DNA of 64,000 nt. Source: Combretum micranthum (lineage: Eukaryota; Streptophyta; Magnoliopsida; Myrtales; Combretaceae). The stretch spans positions 496,001-560,000 of the forward strand of contig JAMXBD010000169.1 in NCBI GenBank assembly GCA_024138025.1. Reading direction: 5' to 3'. The stretch's first letter is position 1. Every line of letters begins with the position of its first letter. The translations under genes were made by a program, and so were the position numbers. Under the pieces are notes generated by a model. It was given only the letters and a program-made list of their open reading frames with translations. It did not search any database and was not told the origin of the DNA. Shown here piece after piece: positions 35,802-47,923 of this stretch.

Positions 35802-37659
35802 TAATTGAAAATATAAGCTAAAACCAACTTAGAATTTAAGAGATTCCTATCAAGAATTGCAAACAAACTAAAGTTGGACTTAATAAATGAATTGGGATAT
35901 GAATGTAGATAAAAAAAGGCATGGGATGGAAATAATCGGGCCTAAAGGTGAAAATGAAAAAAAGAAAAGAAAAGAAAAGAAAACTAACTAGACCTTACAG
36001 AGTTCGCCCTAGGATTAGATTCTGTTTTCCTTTTGATGCTGAAAATGGACATTATTCTTGATTTTACTTTTTTTTTTTAATTCGTTTAATCAAAGCATTC
36101 TTCTATTTACTTATTTATCTATTGAACTATAATTTAATTTTCTATATAAGTGGCAGATTTTTTTTATAACCCTATTTCCTTACCGTTTATACCACTAATT
36201 ATATTGCTTATAGTGTTATTAATTTCTTATTTTCAAAATGTTATCATAATGAAACCCTAATTTTTTTTCTTCAATAATCTTTGTTTTAGAATCATTTAAC
36301 GCTTTGTATGCTCGAACTAATAACTAGAGATTTGATTTCTTCTTGGTACAACAGTTAGTGATTTAATCTAGGTGTTGGATCCTGAATTTGCGAAAATCTG
36401 TTCCTCCGACGTTTTTTTTTTTTTTTTTTTAACTTTTAAAATGTGAGGTTTCATCTCCCAAATTTCTCAAAAAGCTTTCATATCTAAAACTCTCCAAGCA
36501 GCTGTGATGTTGACTCCTTTCCATTCTTTTAGAAGAAAAGTCTTATTTTCTCTGCTTTGAATTTCTAGCCAATCATATTGAAAAATAAAAACAACTTGAT
36601 CTATCACGCTTTCACTCAGTTGGAATCGAGGGGAAAAAAGTCTAAAAGGAAAATTTTAATTATTTGTGATAACCTCATAAATATTATCTGAATTATGGCT
36701 TTTATTTTTATTTTTCAAATATATATACACATTTAAAGTTTAAAACTATGAATATCCTATACTTAATCGAATCTTTTCTTTCAAACTTCATACGAGAAAT
36801 TTGAAGTGGTTAAATACCATACCATATCAAACTTTTACTTTGGTCTTCTCTAACTAAAAGACATATCAAACACTTATTAATTGAAAAGTATAAGCATGCA
36901 AAAATTAGAGCAAGTAATTTAACAATAAAAGGTTAATTCAATAGGACACTAAACAATTTCACACTTTGAATGTAAACTTAAAAGTTTTTGTGTTATCTAT
37001 TTTAACATTTACCATGTATAAAAAGATAAAAAGAAGCAAAAATTAAAGGAAAAAAGAAAAGGGGAATTCATCGAGTTTATGGAGTAAAAGTTTTCCCCAA
37101 AAGAAATGTTCCTTTGAGAAAATGGTGAAAGAAGTGAAATAAAAAATGCTAATATACTCTTTAATAAGAGGATGCTTTTAAATTATAATGTCTTTCGTCG
37201 TGTTCAAGGAAAACACAAAATAATATGATTAACTGTTTCCTTCATTTTATTCCTATTTTTCTTGTGCTCACTTTAGTTTAATAATAAAAATAGCCTCTCT
37301 TTTTTTTCATTCGGAAAATTTTAAGAAAAGAAAGAAAGAAAATGGTTGGTCCCACATTTTAGCTTGGAGTGACCAGAAACAGAGGTCAAAACCTAAGAAT
37401 CTGATTCACTTACACAGCAAGTAGCTAGCTCCTATGGGCTAATGGACGGCAGGGGAGGCAGCAGCTAAGCCATGGCCAATAAATGACCAAACAAACCTGA
37501 GCTAAACTAGACCAAGTTGTCGAGTTAGGTTGTGGCCACGATGCAGCACATGGGTTTGGATTTACGACCGTTAGAAATCATCCGTACGACAAACGGTCAA
37601 GTATGCACATCAGGCAAGAGAGAAGTATTTTTATCTATTTATAAATATATTATCCGCAT
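35802..37659. other. Intergenic DNA, upstream flank of the X8 gene
   Basis: No gene or element could be assigned. The stretch 37,430-37,620 is less A+T-rich and has the perfect 7-bp inverted repeat GACCGTT...AACGGTC at about 37,565-37,599. A (AAAAG)n-like run lies near 35,965-35,985 and a T-tract at 36,412-36,430. Confidence 0.4.
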
Positions 37660-37662
37660 TAA

Positions 37663-37912
37663 TTTTTTTTAATAAATAGATTATCTAAATTTTATATAAA
37701 AATATTGTTATAATTAATTATTATTAAAAGAATATATATTAAAATTTTATTGACATGTGTTATTCTAAAATTAAATATTGATATGTGTTATTTTAAAATT
37801 ATTAAATAATATTGATAATTTTATATAAAACTTGAATCATCTATTTATTAAAAAAAATAGATTAAGTGTTTTAAATTTATCAAAACACATATCATGTTTT
37901 TATAATTAATTT
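37663..37912. mobile_element. Small A+T-rich MITE-like inverted repeat (copy 1)
   Basis: The arm TTTTTTTTAATAAATAGAT at about 37,663 is mirrored near 37,857, and the next 25 bases (including TTTTATATAAAA) are also inverted counterparts. It shares the segment CTTGAATCA...TTAAAAAAAA and then CATG.TTTTATAATTAATT with the copy at 38,703. No clear target duplication. Confidence 0.5.
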
Positions 37913-38295
37913 TAATAATTTTTAGATACATGTCATGTAAATAATAATTATTTTTAAAATTATTTACTATTTTATTCATGTATTAAAATATAATAATTAA
38001 TAATACATATCAGTTTTACATGTGTGGAATTTTTTTTTGCCACACCAGACCCCTGTAAGCAAACAAAACAACAACAGTATGTAACACAATGATACTTTGC
38101 CCGTTCTGTTTAGCTCACTTCCCTAGGACGACAGTCTCTCTCGTTCCCCCAACCAAAACATTAACAAATATTACAATACACCCATATTCACATAAAACTA
38201 TGCCTTTTTGACCTTTTGTCTTTCCGTTATTGCAAATATATTTTTAAATTTTTCAGTTACGAATAAGAACTCTAAATTTTTAAAGCGTAATTCTA

Positions 38296-38528
38296 TGGTC
38301 TATTTGTTTTGGCTTTTTTTCGACAGATACAGATATTTTTTTAAATTTTTTTCTAACAAATTATTTATCAAGAAATAGATATAGATAAAAAAATGGTTGA
38401 CAGTTCTCATCAAAAGATCAAATATAATAAATATAGATAAAATTTAGATGTAAATTGGATATATTTATACATATCATTTTAAAAAAAGATATAAATACAG
38501 ATGAAAAACAGACAATCCAAACAGACCC
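38296..38528. mobile_element. hAT-type MITE, 233 bp
   Basis: The ends are inverted: TGGTCTATTTG on the left, and GGGTCTGTTTGG from the right. The flanking 8 bp are TAATTCTA and TAATCTTC (5 of 8 identical), compatible with an old 8-bp duplication. Inner arms also match (AGATACAGATATTTTTTTAAA with its counterpart). GGGTCTGTTTGG is a common tip of plant hAT MITEs. Confidence 0.6.
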
Positions 38529-38702
38529 TAATCTTCTTTATAATTTTTAAAACACAAAAAATCACACAACCTCGTCACTTACCCCCAAAAAACTGTGAGG
38601 TTTTAGTATTGATTGGATAGATTAGGTACTTTGCATGGTATATATCAATGCAAAAGGTACATGAAAATAAATATATTCAATAAATGATTAGTAAAAATAA
38701 GA

Positions 38703-39066
38703 GTTAATTATAAAAATATGATTTGTGATAATTTTTTTATAAAATATGTCTCGAGTTTTATATAAAAATATCAATATTATTTAATAATAACATGTGTTAA
38801 TACTTTATTGACTATTAAAATTAATTTTATATTTTTTTGAATTTTCACCTTTTTCAAAAAATAATTTGTGATATTTTTATTTAATAATAGTTTTATTAAA
38901 TTAATTTTTAGACTAATAAGACTATGACAAATATTTCTTTAATATAGTAATTAATTATATTGACACTTTTATATAAAACTTGAATCACTATATGTTAAAA
39001 AAAAATCATCATTGATCATGTATTATGTATTGATAAAAAAAAATGTCATGTTTTATAATTAATTCT
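38703..39066. mobile_element. Small A+T-rich MITE-like inverted repeat (copy 2)
   Basis: The left arm (GTTAATTATAAAAATATGATTTG..., then GAGTTTTATATAAAAATATCAATAT) is the inverted counterpart of the right arm ending TCATGTTTTATAATTAATTC. Arm sequence is shared with the copy at 37,663-37,912, so both are one family lying within 2.1 kb upstream of the X8 gene. Confidence 0.5.
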
Positions 39067-39463
39067 AAAAATAATACGCTCATATTTCCTTATCTTATAA
39101 TCACATATTTTATATTTTGTATTGTGTTGCACATCTTGCTTTCTCTATAATTGTATTACCTATTTTAGTAGTCATATTTACATTATCTTAACATGTTAAA
39201 AAATTTTTAACCCTAAATTTAGAACTTATTTATATATTTTTAAAAGTTATAAGAAGATAAATTCATGCTCTAAAAATCTATTCATAGCTGGAAAATACTT
39301 TAGTGGGTATTTATAATTTGTGCTAGTATATTATGTTGATATATATTTTTATAGAACATATATTTAATATCTGAAAAACCAAAAAGATCCTTTTTTTTTT
39401 AATGCATTAATAAATGTCTCCATCACCTTTTAACAAAATTTTCCTTTCTAAAACACAAACCAT

Positions 39464-39720
39464 ATGTTAGATGCAAATTATTTAGCACGCTTTACACCAA
39501 ACAGTAACATCCTTTTCTCCAAACTTCAAAGCCCTCATATTGGATACAACGTCCACTTCAAGCATTACGTGCCGTCAGAGTCACCTCACAAATACACTCC
39601 CTCTCTCTCTTTCCCACTCAGCCCATTTTTGTACCTGAAAACAGAAAACCTGAAGATAGACACAATCTCTTCTCCAAAAAAACAATCTAAGAAAACTCAT
39701 CAATCCTCATAAAACCAACC
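39464..39720 (+). promoter_or_regulatory. Probable 5' untranslated region or proximal promoter of the X8 gene
   Basis: The stretch just before the start codon has CTC/TCT-rich runs (39,597-39,613) typical of plant leaders. An 82-codon open frame (39,464-39,712) ends 8 bases before the start codon; it has no domain and is more likely leader sequence, or at most an upstream frame. No certain TATA box was identified. Confidence 0.4.
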
Positions 39721-42101
39721 ATGATGTCTCTGTTGGTTTATTTTCTAGTCACTTTCCTTGCTCTAATCCATGCTGCAAGTAAGCTCACTTCCTATGCCCC
39801 ATATAAGCTGCTTCTTTTTTTTTTTTTTTTTTGCCCCCAACACGGTTTTATATTTTAACATCTGGGTTTACTTTTTTTTTTTTTTTTTGGGTTCTTGGGT
39901 TTATTTGTTATATTAGGTGCTGTGTATTGTGTGTGTAAAGATGGATTAAGTGACTCAGTCCTACAGAAGAACATCGATTATGCTTGTGGGAATGGAGCAG
40001 ACTGTAGTGCTATACTTCAAACTGGAGCTTGTTATCAACCCAACACTGTTAAAGACCACTGTAACTATGCTGTCAATAGCTATTTCCAAAGGAAATCTCA
40101 AGTTAATGGAAGCTGTGACTTCTCTGGAACTGCTGCCACCACCTCTGTCCTCTCAAGTAAGTGACTAATTAAATAACCCCCATCACCAGTCTTATTTTCC
40201 TGTTTTTATTTGGTTTAAAATTCTTATTATGGTGGAATCTGCTAACCGGTGCTTAATACAATTTTTTTTCTTTTTCCATAAGATGTGTAGTAACTTATTT
40301 CAATTGATGGTATTTTTTGACAAAACCCTATTAAATATTTGTTTGCTTACTAATTGTTATTTTCTTGTTTGTTTTGTTTTGGTGATGTTTAGACCAAGGT
40401 TCTGGATGTGCGTACCCATCAAGTCCAAGGTAAATTTAATATTTTCTTTCTTGGGTAGTCATCATCTCAGTAAAAACCGCTATTGTATGCTTAAAACTGA
40501 AACATCAATTTTTTTATTTTCTTTTATATATATATTTTTTGTACGGTTTAAGTGGTTGTTGGGGACAAATATTTATGGGATGAAAACTAGATCTAACAAA
40601 CAATAATTAATTATTGTTTTTTTTAATTCACCGAAAAAAATAATTAATTAGTTGGTATAATAATGTATAAGTCAGGAACTACTCATAAGCCATGGTTTTC
40701 TGATTTATGAGCTGGATCGATGTGACATTATTAGGTAGATTATTCGTCCCTTTCTTAAGACATTGTTTATTGCATGTTAATATCTGTCTCCACTTTTTTT
40801 TTTTACCACCTTTCACCTTTCAGATTATTGGCATGTGGATTCTTGCTTAATTTCATGGAAATTTTACTTCTTTTGTTGATTTTTTGTAATTTAGAAGTGT
40901 TTTATTTATTTAAGCGATGGCTTAATTATGTGAATGTTTTTCTTTTCTTTGTTTTAATTTTTTAATATGCTGCATTCTTTAGGGGTGTCGTGACTAATTA
41001 AATCCTTAGCTATTATGCAAGTAGGGAAAGAGAAAAAAAAAAAAAAAAACCAGAGAGAATATTTTAATATTTGTTGGATGAAATAATTAAAAATTAAGAA
41101 AAAAAATTTCATTGTATTTTAGGAGTAAAAGGACCATTTAAGTTTTAAAAAAAAAAATTTGTTCTTGGATATAATAATTAAAAAATATTAAAATATTATT
41201 ATGTTTCAAGAGTAAATGTTTGCATAAGGGCTAAAATGCTTTTTTTTTTTTTTTATCCTTTCATTTTTTAACATGAGTTTTTGGAATTTATCCTAAATTG
41301 TTTTGTAGTGACTTGTTACTTTGATCTTCTTACCTAATAATAATAATAGTAGTAGTAGTAGTATTATTTATGAAGTTACTAATCGGCAAATGGTGAAAAG
41401 TTTCCTAATTCTATGTGAAAAAAGGATAAAAATTTATAAGCACATCTAGCTTTTAAAACACACTGTCAAGAAAATCCCAATAAACAGAATGGTCCTCCTA
41501 TGATTGTTGTCTGTTGGGTCTACATTAGGCAAATTTGACTAAATTATTTGGGGAGGTGCATTATTAGCTGATGATATTTTCGACTGTGGAACTTCTATGA
41601 TCCAGTCACCATACATTCATTAATATTATAATTAAATTAATTCTTAAAAAATCAATGAAAAAAATTTACGAGCTTCAATTGCCGTTGAAATAAATCTAAA
41701 CTATTGAATGATGTGAGGAGATCGATCCCGTTGTTATCATCACGGGATCATAGAATCTTTCTTTCTTCTGTGACTGATAGCATGTGAAATAAAGAAAAAC
41801 GGTTAACATTTTATATAATTATTTTTTTGTTATTATTCGGATCACTTATAATTAAAGAAAAAAATGTGATTTTATTTTGTCAAATTGCTTTTAATATTTG
41901 GTTTTTTTCTTAATTTACAGTAGCAATACCACCACCACAACCACAACCACAGGCAACACCACTCCTACGGTGGTCGGATTGGCGCCAACTGGGATCGATA
42001 CAACTGGTACTGGCTTTGGCTTGTCTTTGTCCAAAGATGCTAACCTTGTCTTCTCCTTTGTCGTCGTTATGGCCTTGTCGTTGGTTTTGAACTACTTGTA
42101 G
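39721..42101 (+). CDS. X8-domain (CBM43) GPI-anchored protein, plasmodesmata callose-binding type
   Basis: Four exons: 39,721-39,778, 39,917-40,156, 40,393-40,429 and 41,921-42,101. All introns are GT-AG with GTAAG/GTAAA donors and keep the frame, giving 171 residues. Residues 1-19 (MMSLLVYFLVTFLALIHAA) are a signal peptide. The X8 domain spans about 22-108, with Cys at 24, 26, 43, 49, 58, 68, 86 and 105 and family motifs YCVCKDGLSDSVLQ, DYACGNGADC and HCNYAVNSYFQ. A Thr/Ser linker (about 109-145) follows, then a hydrophobic tail ending VVVMALSLVLNYL, as expected for a GPI anchor. Proteins of this type bind callose in the wall at plasmodesmata; that role is known of the family, not shown here. 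The first ATG of two was chosen. Its A+T-rich flanks hold only MITEs, and no neighbour suggests a partner. The gene looks intact. Confidence 0.93.
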
Positions 42102-43054
42102 TTGTGGGTTGCGAGTATATGTGGTAGTGGCCTAACGGGAAATCTAGGATGACAATTATTTTACCAGGAAAAAAAGGGGTGGGCATGATTGTAATTTGGA
42201 TCGGATTGGTATGTTTTTCCTTTCTTTTTTTTTTATTTTTTTTTTAAATTTAGTATCTAGGTTTTTTTTTTTTTATTATTATTAAATGGGCTGTCTTCAT
42301 TCCTTATGTAGAAGAAAGGGGTAAAAAAAAAAAAAAACAAAAGGGCTATGCAGCATTGTTTCGGAATGGAGCAGTGACATGACAGGACCATTACTCAAGT
42401 ACGGCAGTCCTTGTCCTTGTACCTGATTTTTGTCTTGGGAGATTTTTCCTTTTTTTTTTTTGTATATCAAAGAGGAATTGCAGCCTATATCATTTTGGTG
42501 TCCCTTTTTTTCTTTCTTTCTTTTTTAAATTTGTTTATATAGTGTCACCTAAAAAATTAAAATAAAGTTTCCTAAAGGTTTAGTTACGTATTTTTTAAAG
42601 AAGTGATCGCTGTACATACATACTTTAATCTATTGATTAGATGCGGATTATTTTCTTTTAAATTTTTATATTGAGATAATTTTCGTCCGTAGCTTTTTAT
42701 CAAAACAATTTAAAAGGATATTTGTCAAAATTGTTATTTGACCTTTATGTGTATTTTAAAATTATATATATATAAAGTTCGAATTTACTAAATATTATGT
42801 TTGAGTTGAATTTTTATTTATTAAATGTACGAATTTAATTTTAAGTAGTTTGATAAGTAAAAATTAAATTAAATATGAGAAGAGCCTGTGTAAAATTAAG
42901 AAAAGAAAATAAAAAAATCCCAGTAAATTTGAAGATATTTCCATATGGTGATAATTTTGACATGCTTTCTGACATATGCATTAGACTCGTAAAGGAAAGA
43001 TGATGCTGTGCTAGGCTATCAAGTCGAATCGGCCCATTTGATACCGTAATCTTG
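42102..43054. other. 3' flank of the X8 gene
   Basis: It holds the expected 3' untranslated region, with T-rich tracts (42,220-42,275) and an AATAAA at 42,561-42,566 that could be a distant polyadenylation signal. No other gene is seen before the LINE poly(A) tail. Confidence 0.45.
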
Positions 43055-43066
43055 TTTTTTTTTTTT
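43055..43066 (-). other. Poly(A) tail of the LINE
   Basis: A run of 12 T on the plus strand, just before the RNase H region, corresponds to the 3' poly(A) of a minus-strand LINE. Confidence 0.7.
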
Positions 43067-43111
43067 GTTCGTAATTAAACTGCATCAATACTAAACCATA
43101 ATTACAGGAAT

Positions 43112-43742
43112 TCAAAGGTAGATGTATTGGCCATGAACAGGCCTTACATCCACTGCTCTGAAGTTTCTACATACACTAGAGGTCTTATAAAAAAGCAATA
43201 AGTTTAATAGATCATTTGGCGAGTCCATAAGGAGGATACTGTCCACCTCCACATTATGGGCAAAATTCGCCAATGCATCCGCAACACGATTAATTTCCCT
43301 TGGTTGATAGGTTATTTTGACTTGGTGGAATTGCAGCAACCTTTCCCAGCAAGTAGACAAGACATGGTGATATTTTCTTTTAATATTAATAGTAGATGTT
43401 AAAATTGCAATAGCAACTTGAGAGTCAATATTGATCTCAATAGACAATAGGGAATGTTGAAGACATCATTAAACCATAAGCAACGGTCCACAATTCAGTT
43501 AGGAGTATATCTAGAAATCCCAATTTGCAAGCATAACCAAACATCCAATTGCCATGATGATCTTGAACCACCATGCCAATCGTTGCTTGGCTAGTAGAAT
43601 GTATGCAAGAAGCATCTATGTTGATCTCGACAAAACCATGTGAAGGGGGCTTCCACAATAAAACTACTCGTTCGATGTGATATGTTTTATGAAGCCGGAT
43701 AAGATACCATAGTTTAGAAGCAGAAAAGGCGGATAATTCCAC
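43112..43742 (-). pseudogene. LINE C-terminal RNase H domain
   Basis: Read on the minus strand, motifs appear in order: VEINIDASC (Asp), LTELWTVAYG (Glu), IEINIDSQVA (Asp) and REINRVADALA (Asp). This is the RNase H type found after the RT in many plant LINEs. All four acidic residues are kept, but the frame shifts near 43,440. It would degrade RNA during integration copying. Confidence 0.8.
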
Positions 43743-43846
43743 AGAAGTCGAAGTTGGTCTAAAAATAAGACAATTGCGAGAATACCAGATGTGCCATAAT
43801 AAAATGACAAATTTAAAGCCCTATGGTGGATTTAATTGTCCCCGTT

Positions 43847-44587
43847 CTACAGATGAAATAGATAATTATGAGTTTGGATCCAACCCATAAAATCAATCCA
43901 AGTTGGAAAATGTGAAGGAGGTTCATAACCTTGATTAGAAAACAACTCTCTTAAACATGGACATGTGACTAAAGTGTGTATAGCATTTTCATTAGGTGAG
44001 CTACATCTTAGACGAGCTACATCCATTTTAATATGGTGCATTCAAGGATTGACAGTAGTGGGCAAACTATTATGGGAAAATCTCCATAAGAAGACTTTGA
44101 TTTTTGGAGGAAAATAAGCACTCCAAATCCATTTTGTATGCAACACATTAGTGGGATTAAGTTGGAAGTGCAGGTGTTCATAAATATTTTTAAGGCATGA
44201 TTCCCATCGAGATTGAAGATGAAGTCCCTTCGCATCATTACAACACTGTCTTTGAAAAATTGAACCACACATGGAGGATAAATACTGTGAAATCAATAAG
44301 GTCACCATTCCATTGCATAGCTGAAATCCAGCAACCGACCATTGAAAGTGAATATGAAGAGGGAAGTAGAGGACCATGAAAAATCGAGAAAGTGGGCCAT
44401 CCCCCGCCCACCAATCAAACCAAAAGGACATAGTTTGGCCATTACCTAAAATACTAAAACCATTAATTATGTGCCATGTTATAGAATGAACAATCTCTTT
44501 ACACATAAAAGATGAATGTGAAGGTGCAGTAGAAGAAGATTGAAGCCCAAGACACCTATATTTAACCTTCAACAAAATAGTGCACAA
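43847..44587 (-). pseudogene. LINE zinc-finger-like region after the RT
   Basis: Typical motifs on the minus strand are WSAYFPPKIKVFLWRFSHNSLPT and, downstream, CPCLRELF. This is the region between RT and RNase H in plant non-LTR elements (zf-RVT type). It is spread over three frames with stops. Confidence 0.75.
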
Positions 44588-44691
44588 TGGTGTTTATATG
44601 TGTAGCAGCGTTTATTTTGGCATGCCTTATTATGAGTGTTCAAGTTTAACAATCCAAGACCTCCCTGAGGTTTAGGCATTGTCACTTGTTG

Positions 44692-45900
44692 CTAGGAAAT
44701 CCAATGAGGTTTATGACTATAGGATGAACCAGTCCACAAGAAGTTTTTTGTAATTTGCTCCAACTGCTCAAGAATTTTCCTAAGAAAAGGTGCAACTTGC
44801 ATATAGTACGTGGGAATTGACTTTAAAATTGATTTGGCTAAAACTAAACGTCCTTCCATACAAAGATGGTGAGCTCTCCAGCCAGTTAACTTTTGATGCA
44901 TTTTTTCCACTAGAATTGAAAATGATGAGAAGTAGGTTTTTAACCTTTATCAAGTGGAAAACCCAAAGATTTGCTAAATGATCGAACTTCTTTAAAGTTT
45001 AACTAGTGTGCAATAGTATCCTTAGTAGATGAGGACACAACCTGAGAAAATACAATGGAAGACTTGTCTAAATTGACTTGCAAGCTGATGTCTCAACAAA
45101 GTCATGCAACAAAGAAGCAATAACTTGGGCATTTTGATTGTTAGCTTTAGCAAGAAGGACTATATCGTCAGCATACATGAGATATAGAGAATTGACTACC
45201 ACGTGTTATGAATGGATTTGATGGTCCAATTTAGACTTGGGTTCAATTGCTCAATTGAAAAACTCTAAACTCCAAATAAACAGATAAGGTGACAGGTGAT
45301 CCCCTTGATGGAGTCTACGACTTGGAAAAAACCGAGAAGAGGCCGTACCATTTATAAGGACCTCAATTGAAGTTGATGTAAACAACTATCAATTAGTTTA
45401 ATCCATCAAGCAGGATACTTTAAATTGGTAAGAGCCCAATGGATAAAATCCCACTCAATGCGATCATAAGCTTTTGCCAAATCCAGATCGATAATCATCC
45501 ATTTCCCCATAGGATTTGGATGATGAAGGGTATGAAGCAACTCGTTAATCATAATGATGCTATCTTGAGCTTTATATCTCGGAATAAAACTAGCTTGCGA
45601 TGGGTCTATCATCTGATCTAAATAAGGTTGAATTCTATTAACACCAATATCTTAGCAACAATCTTATACAGAGTTTGACATAAATTGATTGGCCTAAATT
45701 GTTGAACTTTATGAGCAGTGGGATACATAGGAATTAAAACTAGTTAACTTTGATTTATGTATGGTGGAATAACTTATGTTTGAAAGATAAGATGAATTTG
45801 TTGTTTAACGGAAGGGCCAACAATATCCCAAAACTTTTTGTAAAAGAAAGCATGCAGGCTATCGTTTCTTGGGAGTTTTCATGAACTAATTGATGTTAAA
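44692..45900 (-). pseudogene. LINE reverse transcriptase
   Basis: Motifs on the minus strand are SQASFIPRYKAQDSI, IDLDLAKAYDRIEWDF (first catalytic Asp) and the catalytic YADD at 45,164-45,175. Further down comes the thumb-side motif KLTGWRAHHLCMEGRLVLAKS with IPTYYMQ. The active-site residues are intact, but several frameshifts and stops separate the blocks. It would copy the LINE RNA at a nicked target. Confidence 0.88.
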
Positions 45901-46165
45901 ACATCAGAAATGTCTTTATCTGATAAAGACATTGCAAGTGTTTGAGTTTGAGAGTCAGTGAGACTACCTTGCCATTTCTGAGGACATAGATTGGAATAGG
46001 ACACTGAAACCTTGGAAGTTGTAAATAAATGTTGGAAAAAAGTGTGAAATTGTTGTCTAATGGAAACTTGATTATAAAACTACTCTCCCACCGAATTTTG
46101 GATTGCTAGAATACGATTACGAGACCATCGGCCATAGTAAGAGCATGATAATACTTAGTATTACA

Positions 46166-46530
46166 CTAACCATCCATATTCCGCTTAGCATGAGCTTTCA
46201 TATGCCACGAACTCTCGTCACGATCAATGCTCGTGGTAAGTTTGTTTCGACAGTTTTGATCTTCAGCAGTTAATTGTGGAAAAGGTGACATAGACAAAGC
46301 CTGTGTAATGGTGAAAACCGGTTGAGGAGTATCCTTTTTTTCATGGTGAAAAATGCCAAAAAGCTGTTTATTCCATTGGCAAAATTTTGATGGGAGGGTT
46401 TTGATGACTAACAGGCAATTATGATTGCAATCTATCCATATTTGTGTAACCAAATCTCGACATTGTGGGTGCTCAAGCCACATTGATTGGAAATGAAAAG
46501 TACGATTTGTCATATTCTATGAAAGATATG
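46166..46530 (-). pseudogene. LINE linker between endonuclease and RT
   Basis: Minus-strand frame with LPSKFCQWNKQLFGIF and SWHMKAHAKRNMDG, which are typical of the region joining endonuclease and RT in plant LINEs (usual order W-N-K...F-G). Stops flank it on both sides. Confidence 0.7.
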
Positions 46531-46539
46531 GATGTGCTT

Positions 46540-47345
46540 TCAAGCCAACGAGGTAAATGGAATACTTTGACTTTTAGGAAAATTAGAGGACCATACATGA
46601 TTTTCCCAAGCACGGTCAGGACACAATTGGACAACAGTAGATAATTGTTGTCTGTTTGTCCAAGTAAATTTTGGTCCAAATAAACCTAAATCTCTCAAGC
46701 CATGGGAATTCATATAATTTGAATAGTTGATGGCCCTTGACATATTAAGCGAACGAAAAAAGTCACCCATTAATAAACATGGTCTTTGATCAATATATTG
46801 TGCATATTGAAGTAAATTGCTCCAAAATAAGACTTTTTTAGATAATCGTAGAGGTCCGTAAATGCTAGAAAAGAACCAAGTAAAAGGAATAGGAGAAATA
46901 TAGACCTGAAGCATAACTTGTAGTTCATAGTCCAAGGTCTTGATAACTGTAACATCCATGGCCTGCTGCATCCATAACAATATCATGCCCCCTTAGCCCT
47001 AAAGATTCAACACAGTGAAAAGCAGTCATATGTGAATGGTGCCAAAAGAACTCAGCAGTTTGATGATCTACTTTTGTTTCCAAGAGAATCACCATGTCTG
47101 GCATATATCTAGCTAGTGTCTCAAGCACAACAACATGTTTGAATATTCCATGCCAATACCCGAGTAGGACGAACTAATGTAGGGAATATAGAATCCGCCA
47201 TATTTTGAGCGATAAAACGATAATACTGGATAGCAGAATCAAATAGTGCAATCGCCTTTATCTCAAAGTAAAAATTAATTGGTGACCATGGACTTCCCAA
47301 AAGGAGCATTGCTTCCTCCCTGTTATGAAACGTTGAGGAGAACAT
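46540..47345 (-). pseudogene. LINE apurinic-type endonuclease
   Basis: Motifs on the minus strand are VLAWNIQ (start of the domain), DMVILLETKVD (catalytic Glu), YGPL, LLMGDFFRSL, and FTWTNRQ. The usual Asn after GDF is Phe here, and the Gly after the N-terminal Asn motif is lost. The parts lie in different frames. It would nick the chromosomal target. Confidence 0.85.
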
Positions 47346-47349
47346 GGGT

Positions 47350-47915
47350 CCTTAAATCATCCATAGGGACATTGGAAACAGGTAAGGTGGCAGGTCTTGT
47401 TTTCACAATTTGTTAAGTTATCAGATATAGGATTTTTTCTCAATAATTCATTAGGAGAAATGGATGCATGTTGTCAAAATTCAAGGCCACTAGTATTAGG
47501 ATGATGAATTCTTTGATGGATATTACGCGTTGGTTTTCTCATGTTAGATACGTATGCCTTGGAGACTGCAACATGAATCCATGACACTTGTTCAAGTCAT
47601 CCCTGAGGAACCCTATCTCCTCTAGACACACTGTAATTCGGAATTGAGTTGTTTTTAGCTTTAGTCGAAAAACTTGATGTTGGGGATCGATCCATGGTAA
47701 GTTAGAGTTTAGGGGAAGAACTTGGAGAGTGCATGTCAACACACTTTTTTGTTCCATTGGTCTTAGAGCGGGCTTGAGCTTTTAATCTTGGTGTTTTATT
47801 CTAAGATAAGGGTTAAGATATTGAAGAGGTCAAAAATTGGAAAGGGGTACCAAAAGACACAGATTTAGTTAAAATATTTGGAAATGAGGTGGGAAGTTCG
47901 TGGGATGTTATCGGA
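47350..47915 (-). pseudogene. LINE ORF1/ORF2 spacer
   Basis: Degenerate sequence with scattered short frames between the hAT MITE and the endonuclease; one 72-codon frame (47,539-47,757) is without a recognised domain. It belongs to the LINE by position. Confidence 0.5.
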
Positions 47916-47923
47916 CAAGGAAG

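Noticed and set aside
39464..39712. An 82-codon frame just upstream of the X8 start codon
   Set aside because: No domain, low-complexity, and placed where the 5' leader is expected; it is not in frame with the gene.
40229..40606. 125-codon frame within intron 2 to intron 3 of the X8 gene
   Set aside because: It crosses exon 3 in a different reading frame and is T-rich intron sequence.
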